A stretch of DNA of 10,000 nt from Penaeus vannamei (taxonomy: Eukaryota; Arthropoda; Malacostraca; Decapoda; Penaeidae): assembly GCF_042767895.1 (NCBI RefSeq), contig NC_091582.1:25692337-25702336 (forward strand), in the 5' to 3' direction. Under the pieces are notes generated by a model. That model saw nothing but the letters and a program-made list of their open reading frames with translations. It was not told the origin of the DNA and searched no databases. Below, piece by piece: positions 1-7,555 of the stretch (the first letter of the stretch is position 1; every line of letters begins with the position of its first letter). A program made the translations under genes and the position numbers.

Positions 1-48
<48 letters not shown>

Positions 49-235
49 ATCTATCTATCTGTCTTTCTCTCTCTCTCTCTCTCTCTTTCTTTCTCTCTTT
101 TTTTCTCTTTCTCTTTCCCTCTCCCTCTACCTCTAACTTTCTAACTTCCTTCCTCTCCTTCCCTCTTCCTCCCTCTTCCTCTCTCACCCCGTATCTCAAT
201 CTTTTTTCTCTCTCTTTCTTCCTCCCGTTCTCGTC
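1..235. repeat. Polypyrimidine block with (TC)n and (CTAT)n microsatellites
   Basis: The block starts with (TC)n from base 3 to about 32, has one T insertion near 34, then more (TC)n. A short (CTAT)3 run lies at 47-58, followed by (TC)n and an impure C/T tract to about 235 broken by rare A and G. Almost every base on the plus strand is a pyrimidine. The array probably begins before the window. The open frame on the other strand (Arg/Glu/Lys-rich) is repeat translation. Confidence 0.95.
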
Positions 236-529
236 CATATTGCATCTACTACAAATGAACAAAAATCCAAGGAGTAAGATTATCGATTGCTAATGATACC
301 AGGTAAATAACATTCAATAAAAGCTGAGAATAAAGATAAACGATAAATAGAAAAAGATATTTATCTGTTTAGAAATCTTTTCTCGTCGATAACAACAGCA
401 AAGGATGATGATAACACGATTAATGATATATGTTGTCAATGATAATGATTCTTGCAAAAGATGGAAACAGTGAAGATGATGTATTGCAAAAAGTTGTGGA
501 GATAATGTTGATTTGCAACGTTGGTGAAG
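236..529. other. AT-rich non-repetitive spacer
   Basis: About 290 bases of AT-rich sequence with no convincing open frame, RNA fold or repeat family. It drifts towards GAT-rich text near 405-450, resembling the larger trinucleotide field downstream. I see no function. Confidence 0.6.
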
Positions 530-835
530 ATGGTGGATGGGGGAAAAGAGGAAAAGAGGAGGGAGAAAGGGAATAAGAAGGAGGAAAAGAAAGGGAAGAG
601 AAAACGAGAGGAGGAAGATGGGGAGGTGATGGAGATCGATATATTAAAGAAGAAAGAAAGAAAAGTAACAAGTGGATAAGAAGATGAAGAGAAACAATAT
701 GGAAATAGAGAAGACGAAGATAGAAGAGGGAATAAAGAAGAAAGAGAAAAAAAAACAAGAAATACGAAAAGAAGAACAATCACAAGACCAAGAGACAAAA
801 GAAAAGAAAGGAGTTAGTTAAAAAGAAAACAAAAA
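530..835. repeat. Impure polypurine tract
   Basis: About 300 bases are nearly all A and G on the plus strand (runs of ggaaaagag, gaggaggaag and similar), with isolated C/T interruptions. There is no fixed period, so this is compositional bias, not a clean microsatellite. The two overlapping Ser/Leu/Phe-rich frames on the minus strand come from this composition. Confidence 0.85.
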
Positions 836-1097
836 AACAATGCCAGAGATAAATGGCACGTTAAAACAATCGGATTCATCAAAACAAAGATAAAAATACT
901 TTCATTCACAGCAGTTCTATTAATGGTTATGAAAATATCAGTAACAGGGAATGTGATTTTGAGAGCACAGGTTATCCTATTTCAGTTCATGGTGCGATAT
1001 TATGATTTATTATGATAAGAAGATTTATTAATAATAAGGGTTATTAGGGATTGCTTGAAGGAAAGAAGTAATAAAGAAGTTCCGTAAGCTGTTAGTA
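836..1097. other. AT-rich spacer, no gene seen
   Basis: AT-rich sequence with scattered GATAAG and TTTATTA words (about 1005-1035). There is no open frame of useful size and no repeat until the trinucleotide field begins. It could be degenerate flank of that field. Confidence 0.55.
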
Positions 1098-1211
1098 ATA
1101 GGAAGGATAAGAACATAATGATAATGATAATGATGATGATAACAATAATAATCATGATAGCAATAATGATAATGATAGCAATAATGATAATGATAGCAAT
1201 GATGATAATGG

Positions 1212-1243
<32 letters not shown>

Positions 1244-2475
1244 TTGATGGTAATGATAATAATAATAATAACAATATTAGTACTATTACTACTACTAATA
1301 ATAATAACAATGATGATAATGAAAAAATAATAATAATAATAACAATAATTATGATGATAATAATAATGATAATATTAATAATAATGATACTGATAATGAT
1401 AATGATAAAAAATTGTAAGGATAAAAAAAATAATAATGATAACAATGCTGCTACTACTAATAATAATGATAATAACAATGATAATAATAATGATAACAAT
1501 AATGATAATGATAATGGTGATAATACTAATAACAACAATAATGATAATAATGATAATAACAATAATGATAACAATGATTCTGATAATAGCAATAATGATA
1601 ACAATAATGATGATAATGATAATAATGTTAACAACTTCAACAACAACAACAACAACAACAATAATAATAATAATAATAATAATAATGATAAAAATAATGA
1701 AAATTTTAACGATGTGATGATGATAATGATGATGATGATAATAATAAAAACGATAATGATAACAATAATAATAATGATAATGCTAATAACTATAATAATG
1801 ATAATTATAATGATAATAACGATAATAATGATAATAACAGCAGCAGCAACAACAATGACAACAATAATAACAATAGTCACAATTATAATATTAATGATGA
1901 TGATGTTAATAATACCAATAATGATAACAGTTATAATCATAATGATGATGATAATAATGATAACAATAATAACGATCGTGATGATGATAATAACAATAGT
2001 AATGATAACGATAACAGCAATTATAATAATAATAATAATAATGATAATAATAATAATGATAATGATAATAATAATAATGATAATAATAATAATAATGATG
2101 ATGATAATGATAATAACAATGATAATAATGATAATGATAATAATAGTAATAATGATTATAATAACAATGATAATGACCATAATGATAATGATAATGATAA
2201 TAGTAATGATAATAACAATGATAATGATAATATTAATATTAATGATAGCAGTAATAACAATAACAATGATGCAGATAATAATAGTAATAAAATCGATAAT
2301 GATGATAATAATGAATATAACGATGATGATAGCAACAATGATGGTGACGATGATAAGAATTCTTAATCATTATGACTATCATTTGAAAATTATGACACTG
2401 GCAGTAGCAACAAAAGTAATAATACTAACTATAACAGCAACAACTACAACAACAACAACTACTACAATATTGGCA
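1098..2475. repeat. Long compound trinucleotide field (GAT/AAT/AAC)
   Basis: About 1.4 kb is built almost entirely from GAT, AAT, AAC and related triplets. Pure islands include (GAT)10 at 1213-1243, an AAC run at about 1635-1660 passing directly into an AAT run to about 1685, several short AAT runs at 2025-2095, and a closing AAC/ACT segment at 2430-2470. C is scarce on the plus strand until the AAC parts. None of the minus-strand frames meets many stops, because ATT/ATC, TTA/TCA and TAT/CAT are all sense codons. This explains the 342-codon Ile/Leu frame and the Asn/Asp and Ile/Met frames on the plus strand. Confidence 0.95.
1154..1200. repeat. 18-bp tandem repeat inside the GAT/AAT field
   Basis: The unit ATGATAGCAATAATGATA occurs twice exactly (from 1154 and 1172) and a third copy begins at 1190 and diverges after 11 bases. 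It shows that six-triplet blocks, not only single triplets, have been duplicated here. Confidence 0.85.
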
Positions 2476-2631
2476 TAATCAACAACAGCAATTATGTTAA
2501 CAGCAGCATATCCGCTGCAAATCATCAAGGTAAAAACTCCGTGCATAAAAAGGCAGCGAAGGCTAGCAACAAGGCTTCGAAATTTATACGTCCATTGTTC
2601 GGAACGCGGCTGTAAACAATTCATTTCCCTC

Positions 2632-2639
2632 TATAAAAT
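2632..2639 (+). promoter_or_regulatory. TATA-like box upstream of CpG island
   Basis: TATAAAAT stands in otherwise unique sequence about 200 bases before a CpG-dense segment. No good arthropod initiator lies 25-35 bases downstream; the nearest TCA-containing word, near 2671, is weak and too far. It may be chance in AT-rich DNA. Confidence 0.2.
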
Positions 2640-2834
2640 ACACATAATTGGCCAGCCTTTCGCTAAACCTCAATTTTTGTTACGAGGCAGCCCGAAGTTT
2701 CAGGAGTCAGCCGACCATACCCCACTCGCTTTGAAGATAACAACATCAAATGATTTCAATAATTCAGATCGCTGCCCCGAACCCGGCCATCACGCTGTCC
2801 TCTAAATAAGCATGACAATGTTCCTGCGACCCAT

Positions 2835-3013
2835 TACAGGTGCGCGTCCGGCTGCAGCGGCCTCGTTCCAGCGCCGCCTCCCCGCCCCGCCGTTTTGGGC
2901 GAGGCAGCGTTGATTGCCTCTCGGGGCGCTGGCCGCTGCGACGCGAATGCAGAGGTCGACCCACGGAGGACTCGCTGGGGTGGTCGCGTCGTTATAGTGA
3001 GGGCGGCGACTTG
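2835..3013. promoter_or_regulatory. CpG-dense island with GC boxes
   Basis: I count about 26 CpG dinucleotides in some 180 bases, against very few in the flanking repeats. A double GC box is readable on the minus strand as GGCGGGGCGGGG (2880-2891). A short plus-strand frame (2812-2913, 33 codons) is rich in Arg and Ala with no acidic residue, vaguely like an organelle presequence, but nothing else supports it. A near-consensus splice donor follows at 3066. The segment may be a promoter or first-exon region; no protein family is recognised in any frame. Confidence 0.35.
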
Positions 3014-3062
3014 AGGGATTAGGTTCTGTGGGCGAGAGGATTGTGAATGTAAATGGAGACTC

Positions 3063-3071
3063 TTGGTAAGT
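3063..3071 (+). other. Near-consensus 5' splice donor (GTAAGT)
   Basis: The sequence TTG|GTAAGT matches the intron side of the donor consensus exactly, with the cut after base 3065. A possible ATG at 3053-3055 would give only M-E-T-L before the donor, and its context is weak (T at -3, G at +4). If real, the exon is mostly 5' untranslated sequence from the CpG island. A hexamer match alone is common, so confidence is low. Confidence 0.25.
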
Positions 3072-3320
3072 TGGCGTATGTTGATCGCTGTCCTGGTTTC
3101 AGCTGCAGTCTTCAGTGGAGCGGATGTGACGCTAGATTAAGCATATGCAAAGCCCTTGCGCAGCACACGCGAGGCTGGAATCAGCACTGACATAAGGCCC
3201 ATAATTCTAACTCGTAAAGGGCAAACACGAACGCTCATGACAATAAAAAAGGCGACACTGGCGCACCCGCGACCGCCGTCTCGTCGAGCGCCCTTCAAGG
3301 ATGAGCAGAATTCCCAAGGA

Positions 3321-3350
3321 CCCCCTCCCCCTCCCCCACCCCCACCCCCC
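3321..3350 (-). other. G-quadruplex / i-motif forming run
   Basis: Five C-tracts of 5, 5, 5, 5 and 6 bases are separated by single T or A bases. On the minus strand this is five G-tracts with one-base loops, a strong textbook match to a very stable parallel quadruplex; the plus strand is a matching i-motif candidate. It lies between the CpG island and the candidate minus-strand exon. The minus-strand frame through it encodes a Gly10 run, which I treat as a by-product. Confidence 0.8.
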
Positions 3351-3445
3351 GCCGACCCCTTCGCCGCTGACGTGCTCAATCAAACAATATCAGAGCCGGG
3401 ATCGAACTGCATGCATACATAAATACTGTAACAAGAGCAACATAC

Positions 3446-3592
3446 CTGTGCAGGCTGGCAGCGCAGGTCCCCGCCGCCCCCGCCGCCCGAGGAGCGTCTT
3501 GGTTTGTCTCTTGACTTTGTTTCTCTGAAGGCGGTCCATCTCGGGCCCTTAATTAGCCTGTGTTGGCAGGAGGCCTTCAGGTCCGCTTTCAT
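3446..3592 (-). CDS. Candidate 5' coding exon, product unknown
   Basis: On the minus strand an ATG at 3592-3590 opens a frame of exactly 49 codons ending in CAG, directly before GTATGT (3445-3440), a good donor (CAG|GTATGT). The peptide is basic (many Arg/Lys), has a Gly6 run at residues 36-41 and ends C-Q-P-A-Q. No family is recognised. The start context is modest (G at -3, A at +4). No convincing acceptor or second exon is seen further down the minus strand, where the frame hits a stop at 3380. It may equally be chance open frame in GC-rich DNA. Confidence 0.15.
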
Positions 3593-3643
3593 TGCTCATG
3601 CCAAGTGTCCTTTCCTCGTGTATGATTTATTCTGCAGGACATT

Positions 3644-3657
3644 AGGCATGCATGCCT
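3644..3657. repeat. Perfect 14-bp palindrome
   Basis: AGGCATGCATGCCT reads the same on both strands. It lies in unique sequence just past the minus-strand exon candidate. It could be a dimeric protein-binding site; no factor is assigned. Confidence 0.7.
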
Positions 3658-3722
3658 GAATGAAGGAACGGCTAATATCTATTTCCAACTACAACAAAAA
3701 CAGTCGCAGAAACAACAGTAGC

Positions 3723-3731
<9 letters not shown>

Positions 3732-3758
<27 letters not shown>
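3732..3758 (+). repeat. A27 homopolymer after CAA-rich stretch
   Basis: Twenty-seven uninterrupted A residues follow an impure CAA/CAG-rich stretch (about 3690-3731). A retroposed tail was considered, but no AATAAA signal precedes it, no known element body lies upstream, and no clear target-site duplication is visible. Expansion from the CAA stretch is the simpler reading. The plus-strand frame through it (3660-4142, Lys run in the middle) is not supported as a gene. Confidence 0.85.
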
Positions 3759-3759
3759 G

Positions 3760-4230
3760 TGAACCAGAATAAAATGTGGAACAGTTATTCCTTGAGAAAT
3801 TATACTGACACACATCGGATGGAGGAATCAATATGGCATGACCTGATGTGGAAGCTAAACTGTGTTTACCGGCTCACTCCCCAGCCTGACCCAGTCTGTC
3901 CTTACGTCTCCTGTCCTGACCTGCCGCGTCCTAGTCTACTAACCCAGACCGATCTGTCCAATGCTGACCTATCTTCGGTCGTCCTCTGCTGGTTGGCTTA
4001 TAATGCCATGACTCGACCTGATCTGACCTTACCTGTTTGCTGGTGCATCATAAGCTCTTTAGCAAAACGCGTTCCAGTCTGCTCCACCTCTTCCCTTGAT
4101 AAGCTTTATGTAATGCTAGTCACACAAAATACCTGTTTGTAGGTCGTAGTAATTTGTCTGGATAATTTCAGTGTGTAATCATGTCCGAATTCATTTTTAT
4201 AAACCAAAGTTCATGTATAAATTGTGGATT
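3760..4230. other. Unique sequence, no gene recognised
   Basis: Mixed-composition DNA. The words CTGACC, CCTGAC and GTCCT recur between about 3885 and 4035 without fixed spacing, suggesting a very decayed short repeat. No protein family, RNA gene or splice pattern stands out. Confidence 0.5.
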
Positions 4231-4233
4231 AAA

Positions 4234-4259
4234 TAAACTTATATATTAAACTTATATAT
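4234..4259 (+). repeat. 13-bp perfect tandem duplication
   Basis: TAAACTTATATAT occurs twice head to tail (4234-4246 and 4247-4259). It is AT-rich and most likely a slippage event. Confidence 0.9.
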
Positions 4260-4490
4260 TCACGAACGCCATCTCACAGACACAAATATACACGCTTTGA
4301 CAGCAATATCAGCATTTAAATACACACTGACAGGCATAGATATACGTACATGCTAATAGCCACGCTAACATGCATACATAAATGATTCAGCACAGAGATA
4401 CACACCGATATGTACACACCATTATGCAAAGGACACACACACACACAGACGGGCATGTGAGACACGGAATTTGGGCGATTCGTGAAAAAC
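4260..4490. repeat. CA/ACATA-rich stretch with (AC)7
   Basis: Impure CA-rich text with repeated acacac, acata and cagaca words. One clean (AC)n run covers 4433-4447. No open frame. Confidence 0.7.
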
Positions 4491-5118
4491 TAATCAAACT
4501 TATTTTGCTAAGCAGCCAAGGCTAGAACGAACCGATTCCGTTATTCGCCGCAGCAGAACGGCCGCCGGTCCTTCTGCGGGCGTGTGAACGGCGAGGATAA
4601 CTCAGAGTTCACCGTGCGATTCTGAGATCAATCAAGAGACGTTTCTCCAGGCGAAGGTGTCCCGCCCGGCGCGCAGAGAGCGCGGGCGAGAGTTCATCCC
4701 CAAAGCGCACTCCTAAAATTCCCCCTCTCGTGTTGGCATTACTGCTGATGACGACATGGCTTCCTTGTCTTTGTTGTTATTGTGATTTACTTGTTGTTCG
4801 CTCGGCGGCCACTTTTGTTTGCTTGCATATCGCTAAGTACACAGCGCATGCATCCTTGGCCTGCTATTGCAGCGGGCAGGGGCGCCACCGCGCTCCCTCG
4901 CCACGAATACAAATTTGGAGCAGAGTCCCTTCCTGACGGCACCGCCAGCAGATTGCAAGGGAAGGGGAAAATGGTTGATATCTTTGGAAAAATGGATATT
5001 TCCCTCTCCGTGCGAAAGAGGGGAGCAAGTACAAAGACTCGTAAAGAACCCTCTCGCCCAGTGTCTTCTTGCAGGTGCAACATGGAAATAAAATGCTGAC
5101 CGCAACCCCTAGGGCCAC

Positions 5119-5124
5119 TCAGTC
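5119..5124 (+). promoter_or_regulatory. Arthropod initiator (Inr) match
   Basis: TCAGTC fits the Drosophila initiator consensus TCAKTY exactly, putting a possible transcription start at A5121. No TATA box lies 25-35 bases upstream. An AGATT word at 5145-5149 resembles a downstream promoter element but is about three bases from the required spacing. Confidence 0.3.
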
Positions 5125-5130
5125 AACAAA

Positions 5131-5253
5131 ATGGCGGCGGCGAGAGATTCTCCCTCACGCGTCGGGCTGCACGTGCGGAGTCTGCCCTCGTGCGCCCTCG
5201 CCGCCGCTGCGCTTTTGTTTCTGCCTTTTCTTCGGGCGGGGAGGAGCAGGTAG
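5131..5253 (+). CDS. Candidate first coding exon with TISU-type start, product unknown
   Basis: The ATG at 5131 has A at -3 and G at +4, and CAAAATGGCGGC matches 11 of 12 positions of the TISU element (SAASATGGCGGC), a start site used on very short leaders and also a YY1/Pho-type site. With the initiator at 5121 the leader would be 10 nt. The frame has 40 codons: M-A-A-A-R start, Arg-containing region, hydrophobic stretch CALAAAALLFLPFL at residues 21-34, then R-A-G-R-S-R and TAG at 5251. This resembles a signal or targeting peptide. A donor-like CAG|GTAGCC (cut after 5249) would skip the stop; a stronger donor CAG|GTAAGG (after 5268) lies past it. No family is recognised. It could be a short upstream ORF, a first exon, or chance in CpG-rich DNA. 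Confidence 0.3.
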   Translation: MAAARDSPSRVGLHVRSLPSCALAAAALLFLPFLRAGRSR

Positions 5254-5381
5254 CCGAGCGAGGTTCAGGTAAGGAGGAAAAATGGGCATCACGAGGCGCG
5301 GCGCAAAGGGAGCAGAGGGAAGCAAAATGCGCGCTCCTTGTTTATGCTTCCGTTGTAAATATGATTTATAGGTCGTGTTTC

Positions 5382-5597
5382 ATTGCGAGGAAACAGAGAG
5401 AGGAAAAACTGAAAAAGGAGAAGAAAAAGAGAGAGAGAGAGACAGGTAGAAAGCGACAGAGACAGATAGATAGAGAGACAAAGAGACAGACAGACAGACA
5501 GAAGACGAAACAGTGAGAAAAAGAGGAAGACACGAACAGAGATAGAAAGATAGACAAAGAGAAGACCAAGTGAGCGAAAGAGACAGAAGACCCCGAA
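5382..5597. repeat. Polypurine block with GA and GACA repeats
   Basis: Purine-rich plus strand with short (GA)n, GATA and a (GACA)4 run at 5485-5500. The Arg/Glu/Lys-rich end of the plus-strand frame and the Ser/Leu/Phe-rich minus-strand frame are repeat translations. Confidence 0.85.
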
Positions 5598-5850
5598 GAA
5601 TAGTTAAGTGCCCCTGGAAACCCCTTCACGAACATATATCAGTCTCACCAGGGAAGAATGCAACAGCAGTTCATAAAATCTGTCTCTCGCTCTCACCATT
5701 TCCTTCATCCTCTCCAAACATCCGTTTTTTTCCCTTAGACCTTTTTAGTCATCCATCCGACCTTTCGCATAAGTCGTCATTCACTTTATTTCTATGATAT
5801 ATTTTTATTCTTAAATTTTCTACCTCTCCGTCTTTTTCTTCCGTTCTTTG
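5598..5850. other. Transition from purine-rich to pyrimidine-rich DNA
   Basis: A short mixed segment (5600-5690) switches to a C/T-rich plus strand. From about 5690 words such as CCATC, TTTCC and CTTCC become frequent but without stable period. No gene is seen. Confidence 0.5.
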
Positions 5851-6760
5851 TCTATTGAAACCTTCCGCTCTTCTAACCTTCTATCTGTCTCTTCAACCCT
5901 CCTTCCATCTTTCCCACCTTCCATCCATCTCTAGCAGATTCCATCCATCTTTCCAACCTTTCCTCCACCGTTCCGACCTACAATCCATCATTTTGACCTT
6001 CCTTCCATCTTTCCGACCTTCTATCCATCTCTAAAACATTCCATCCATCTTTCCGACCTTCAATCCAATTCTAAAATATTTCCGCCATCTTTCTGACCTT
6101 CCACCTATTTCTAAAACGTTCCATTCACCTTTCTTACCTTTCCTCCACCTTTCCGACCTTCCATCCATCTCCAAGATATTTCATCCATCTCTCTGACCTT
6201 CCCTCCATTTCCAACCTTCCATCCAATTCTAAAATATTCCATTCATCCTTCTAACCTTCTCTTCACCTTTCCAACTTTCCATCTATCTCTAAAATATTCC
6301 TTCCACCTTTCAAACCATCCATCCATCTCTTAAGATATTCTATCCATCTTACTGACCTTCCCTTTATTTCCGACCTTCCATCCAATTCTAAAATATTCCA
6401 TCCATCTTTCTGACCTTCTTTCCACTTTTCCAACCTTCATCCATTTTTCTTACCATTCCTCCACCTTTCCGACATTGCATCCATCTCTTAAGATATTTCA
6501 TCTATCTTTTTTACCTTTCCTCCCTTTCCAACCTTCCATCCAATTCTAAAATATTCCATCCATCTTTCTGACCTTCCCTTACCTTTTCGACCTTCCCTTT
6601 CCATCCTTCCATCCATCTTTAGAATATTCCCTCCACCTTTTCGACCTTCCATCCACCTCCAAGATATTCCATCCATCTTTCTGATATTCCATCCATCCTT
6701 CCCGACTCTCCACCTATCCATCCTATCTTTCTGTCCATCTCTCCGATTCATCATCCATTT
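5850..6760 (+). repeat. 20-bp tandem array, subfamily 1, with higher-order units
   Basis: From 5883 the sequence divides into consecutive 20-bp units with few changes of register. Two main unit types alternate with variants: ATCCATCTTTCTGACCTTCC and ATCCATCTCTAAAATATTCC, plus a CTCCACCTTTCCGACCTTCC type. Units from 5883 to 6202 are all exactly 20 bp. Three consecutive higher-order copies of eight units can be read at 6043-6202 (160 bp), 6203-6361 (159 bp) and 6362-6519 (158 bp). The last two share an 18-bp first unit, a following ATCCAATTCTAAAATATTCC, and a 21-bp seventh unit. A decayed fourth copy starts at 6520. The Trp/Gly/Arg-rich minus-strand frame here is repeat translation. Confidence 0.9.
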
Positions 6761-7435
6761 CTACCGCGTTTCATCCGTCTCATCCTTAAAAGAAACCATC
6801 CATCAGTGTGTTTAGACTTCTATCCATCTATTCAACGTTCTATATTTCTTTTCAGTCATCCATCCATCTTGTCGACCTCACATCTATCGCTTCAGTTTCC
6901 ATCTATCTATTCACTTTTCCGCCATTCTTCTCCTTTATCTTCTACTCATCAATTCACGTCTATCTATTCTCATCCATCTTTTTAACCTGTCATCTATCTC
7001 TTCAACTTTCCATCAATCTACGCAGCCTTTCGTCACCGCGTTTCATCCGTCTATCCATTTTTTCGGCCATCTATTCATCCTTTCAACCTTCCATCTGTTT
7101 ATTCAACTTTCCATCATTCTCTTTAGCTTTCCATCCTTCTATCAAATTTTCTATCGATCTTCAGAGCCTTCTATCTATCTATTCAATCCTCCATCCGTCT
7201 CTTTAGCCTTCCACCCGTATATGTATTCAACCTTCCATCTATCTATCCATCCTTCCATCTATCTATTCAACTCTCTGTCTATCTATTCAACTTTCGATCT
7301 TATTCAACCTTCTATATATCTCTTCAGTTTTACATCCTTCTATTCAACCTTCCATCCATCTATCTATCTTCCATTTTCCATCTACTTATCTATCCTATCT
7401 ATCCTTCCGGACCTTCAATTCTCCCTCGAACCTTC
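6760..7435 (+). repeat. 20-bp tandem array, subfamily 2
   Basis: The same 20-bp register continues but with another consensus, ATCTATCTATTCAACCTTCC, and the CTAAAATATT type is gone. Units are clearest at 7160-7375, where lengths are 20, 20, 24, 20, 20, 20, 17, 20, 20 and 19. Phase is disturbed at 6905-6965 and 7033-7070. An exact 18-bp word, ACCGCGTTTCATCCGTCT, occurs at 6763-6780 and again at 7035-7052. The Ser/Phe/Leu/His-rich plus-strand frames are not genes. Confidence 0.85.
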
Positions 7436-7555
7436 CGCCTCCACTATCCATCAACCTTTTTTATTCATTAACCTTATTCATCAACGTTTCCCTTCTGTTC
7501 TTCTCCTCGACCTTCTATCCCGCTGCATCCGGGCCTTCGATCCTGCCTGCAATTT
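7436..7555. other. Junction between 20-bp and 10-bp arrays
   Basis: Pyrimidine-rich sequence without steady period. CATCAACCTT and CATCAACGTT words (about 7449-7490) look partly like both neighbouring arrays, which may hint at a shared ancestry or only at similar composition. Confidence 0.5.

Larger units (their letters stand above)
5075..5268 (+). other. Alternative exon model between acceptor and donor
   Basis: A pyrimidine-rich TCTTCTTGCAG ends at 5074 and CAG|GTAAGG follows 5268, bracketing 194 bases. One frame is open across the whole span (Cys/Arg/Pro-rich, with the pattern CTCGVCPRAP) and would be spliced within its final codon. This competes with the initiator/TISU reading of the same bases; both cannot be the main use, though a 5' untranslated exon is possible. 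The peptide belongs to no family I recognise. Confidence 0.2.
4540..5290. promoter_or_regulatory. Second CpG-rich island, likely promoter region
   Basis: GC- and CpG-rich unique DNA, densest at 4540-4690 and 5130-5260, between AT/CA-rich DNA and a polypurine block. It contains a palindromic E-box core CACGTG at 5170-5175, an initiator at 5119, an ATG in TISU context at 5131 and donor-like sites at 5250 and 5269. Many overlapping frames stay open here because stop codons are rare in such composition, so open frames alone mean little. The cluster of core-promoter and start signals is what makes this island interesting. Confidence 0.4.

Noticed and set aside
1152..2180. 342-codon minus-strand frame, almost all Ile, Val and Leu
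   Set aside because: Complement of GAT/AAT triplets has no stop codons in any frame; the peptide is pure repeat translation with no domain.
1351..2478. 375-codon plus-strand frame rich in Ile/Met then Asn/Asp
   Set aside because: Composition follows the triplet phase of the microsatellite field; no conserved core or exon signals.
2494..2805. 103-codon plus frame in unique DNA
   Set aside because: No recognisable domain, contains the TATA-like box, and starts inside the trailing AAC repeat; most likely chance.
3388..3412. tRNA-like B box on the minus strand (AGTTCGATCCCGGC), suggesting a tRNA or tRNA-derived SINE
   Set aside because: The arms around the loop do not pair as a T-stem, and no A box is found at the expected distance upstream on the minus strand.
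3690..3758. A27 as the tail of a retroposed element
   Set aside because: No element body, poly-A signal or target-site duplication seen; it grows out of a CAA-rich stretch.
3660..4142. 160-codon plus frame with a Lys run from the A27 tract
   Set aside because: The tract is a homopolymer, no family is recognised, no splice or promoter support, and the rest is ordinary mixed sequence.
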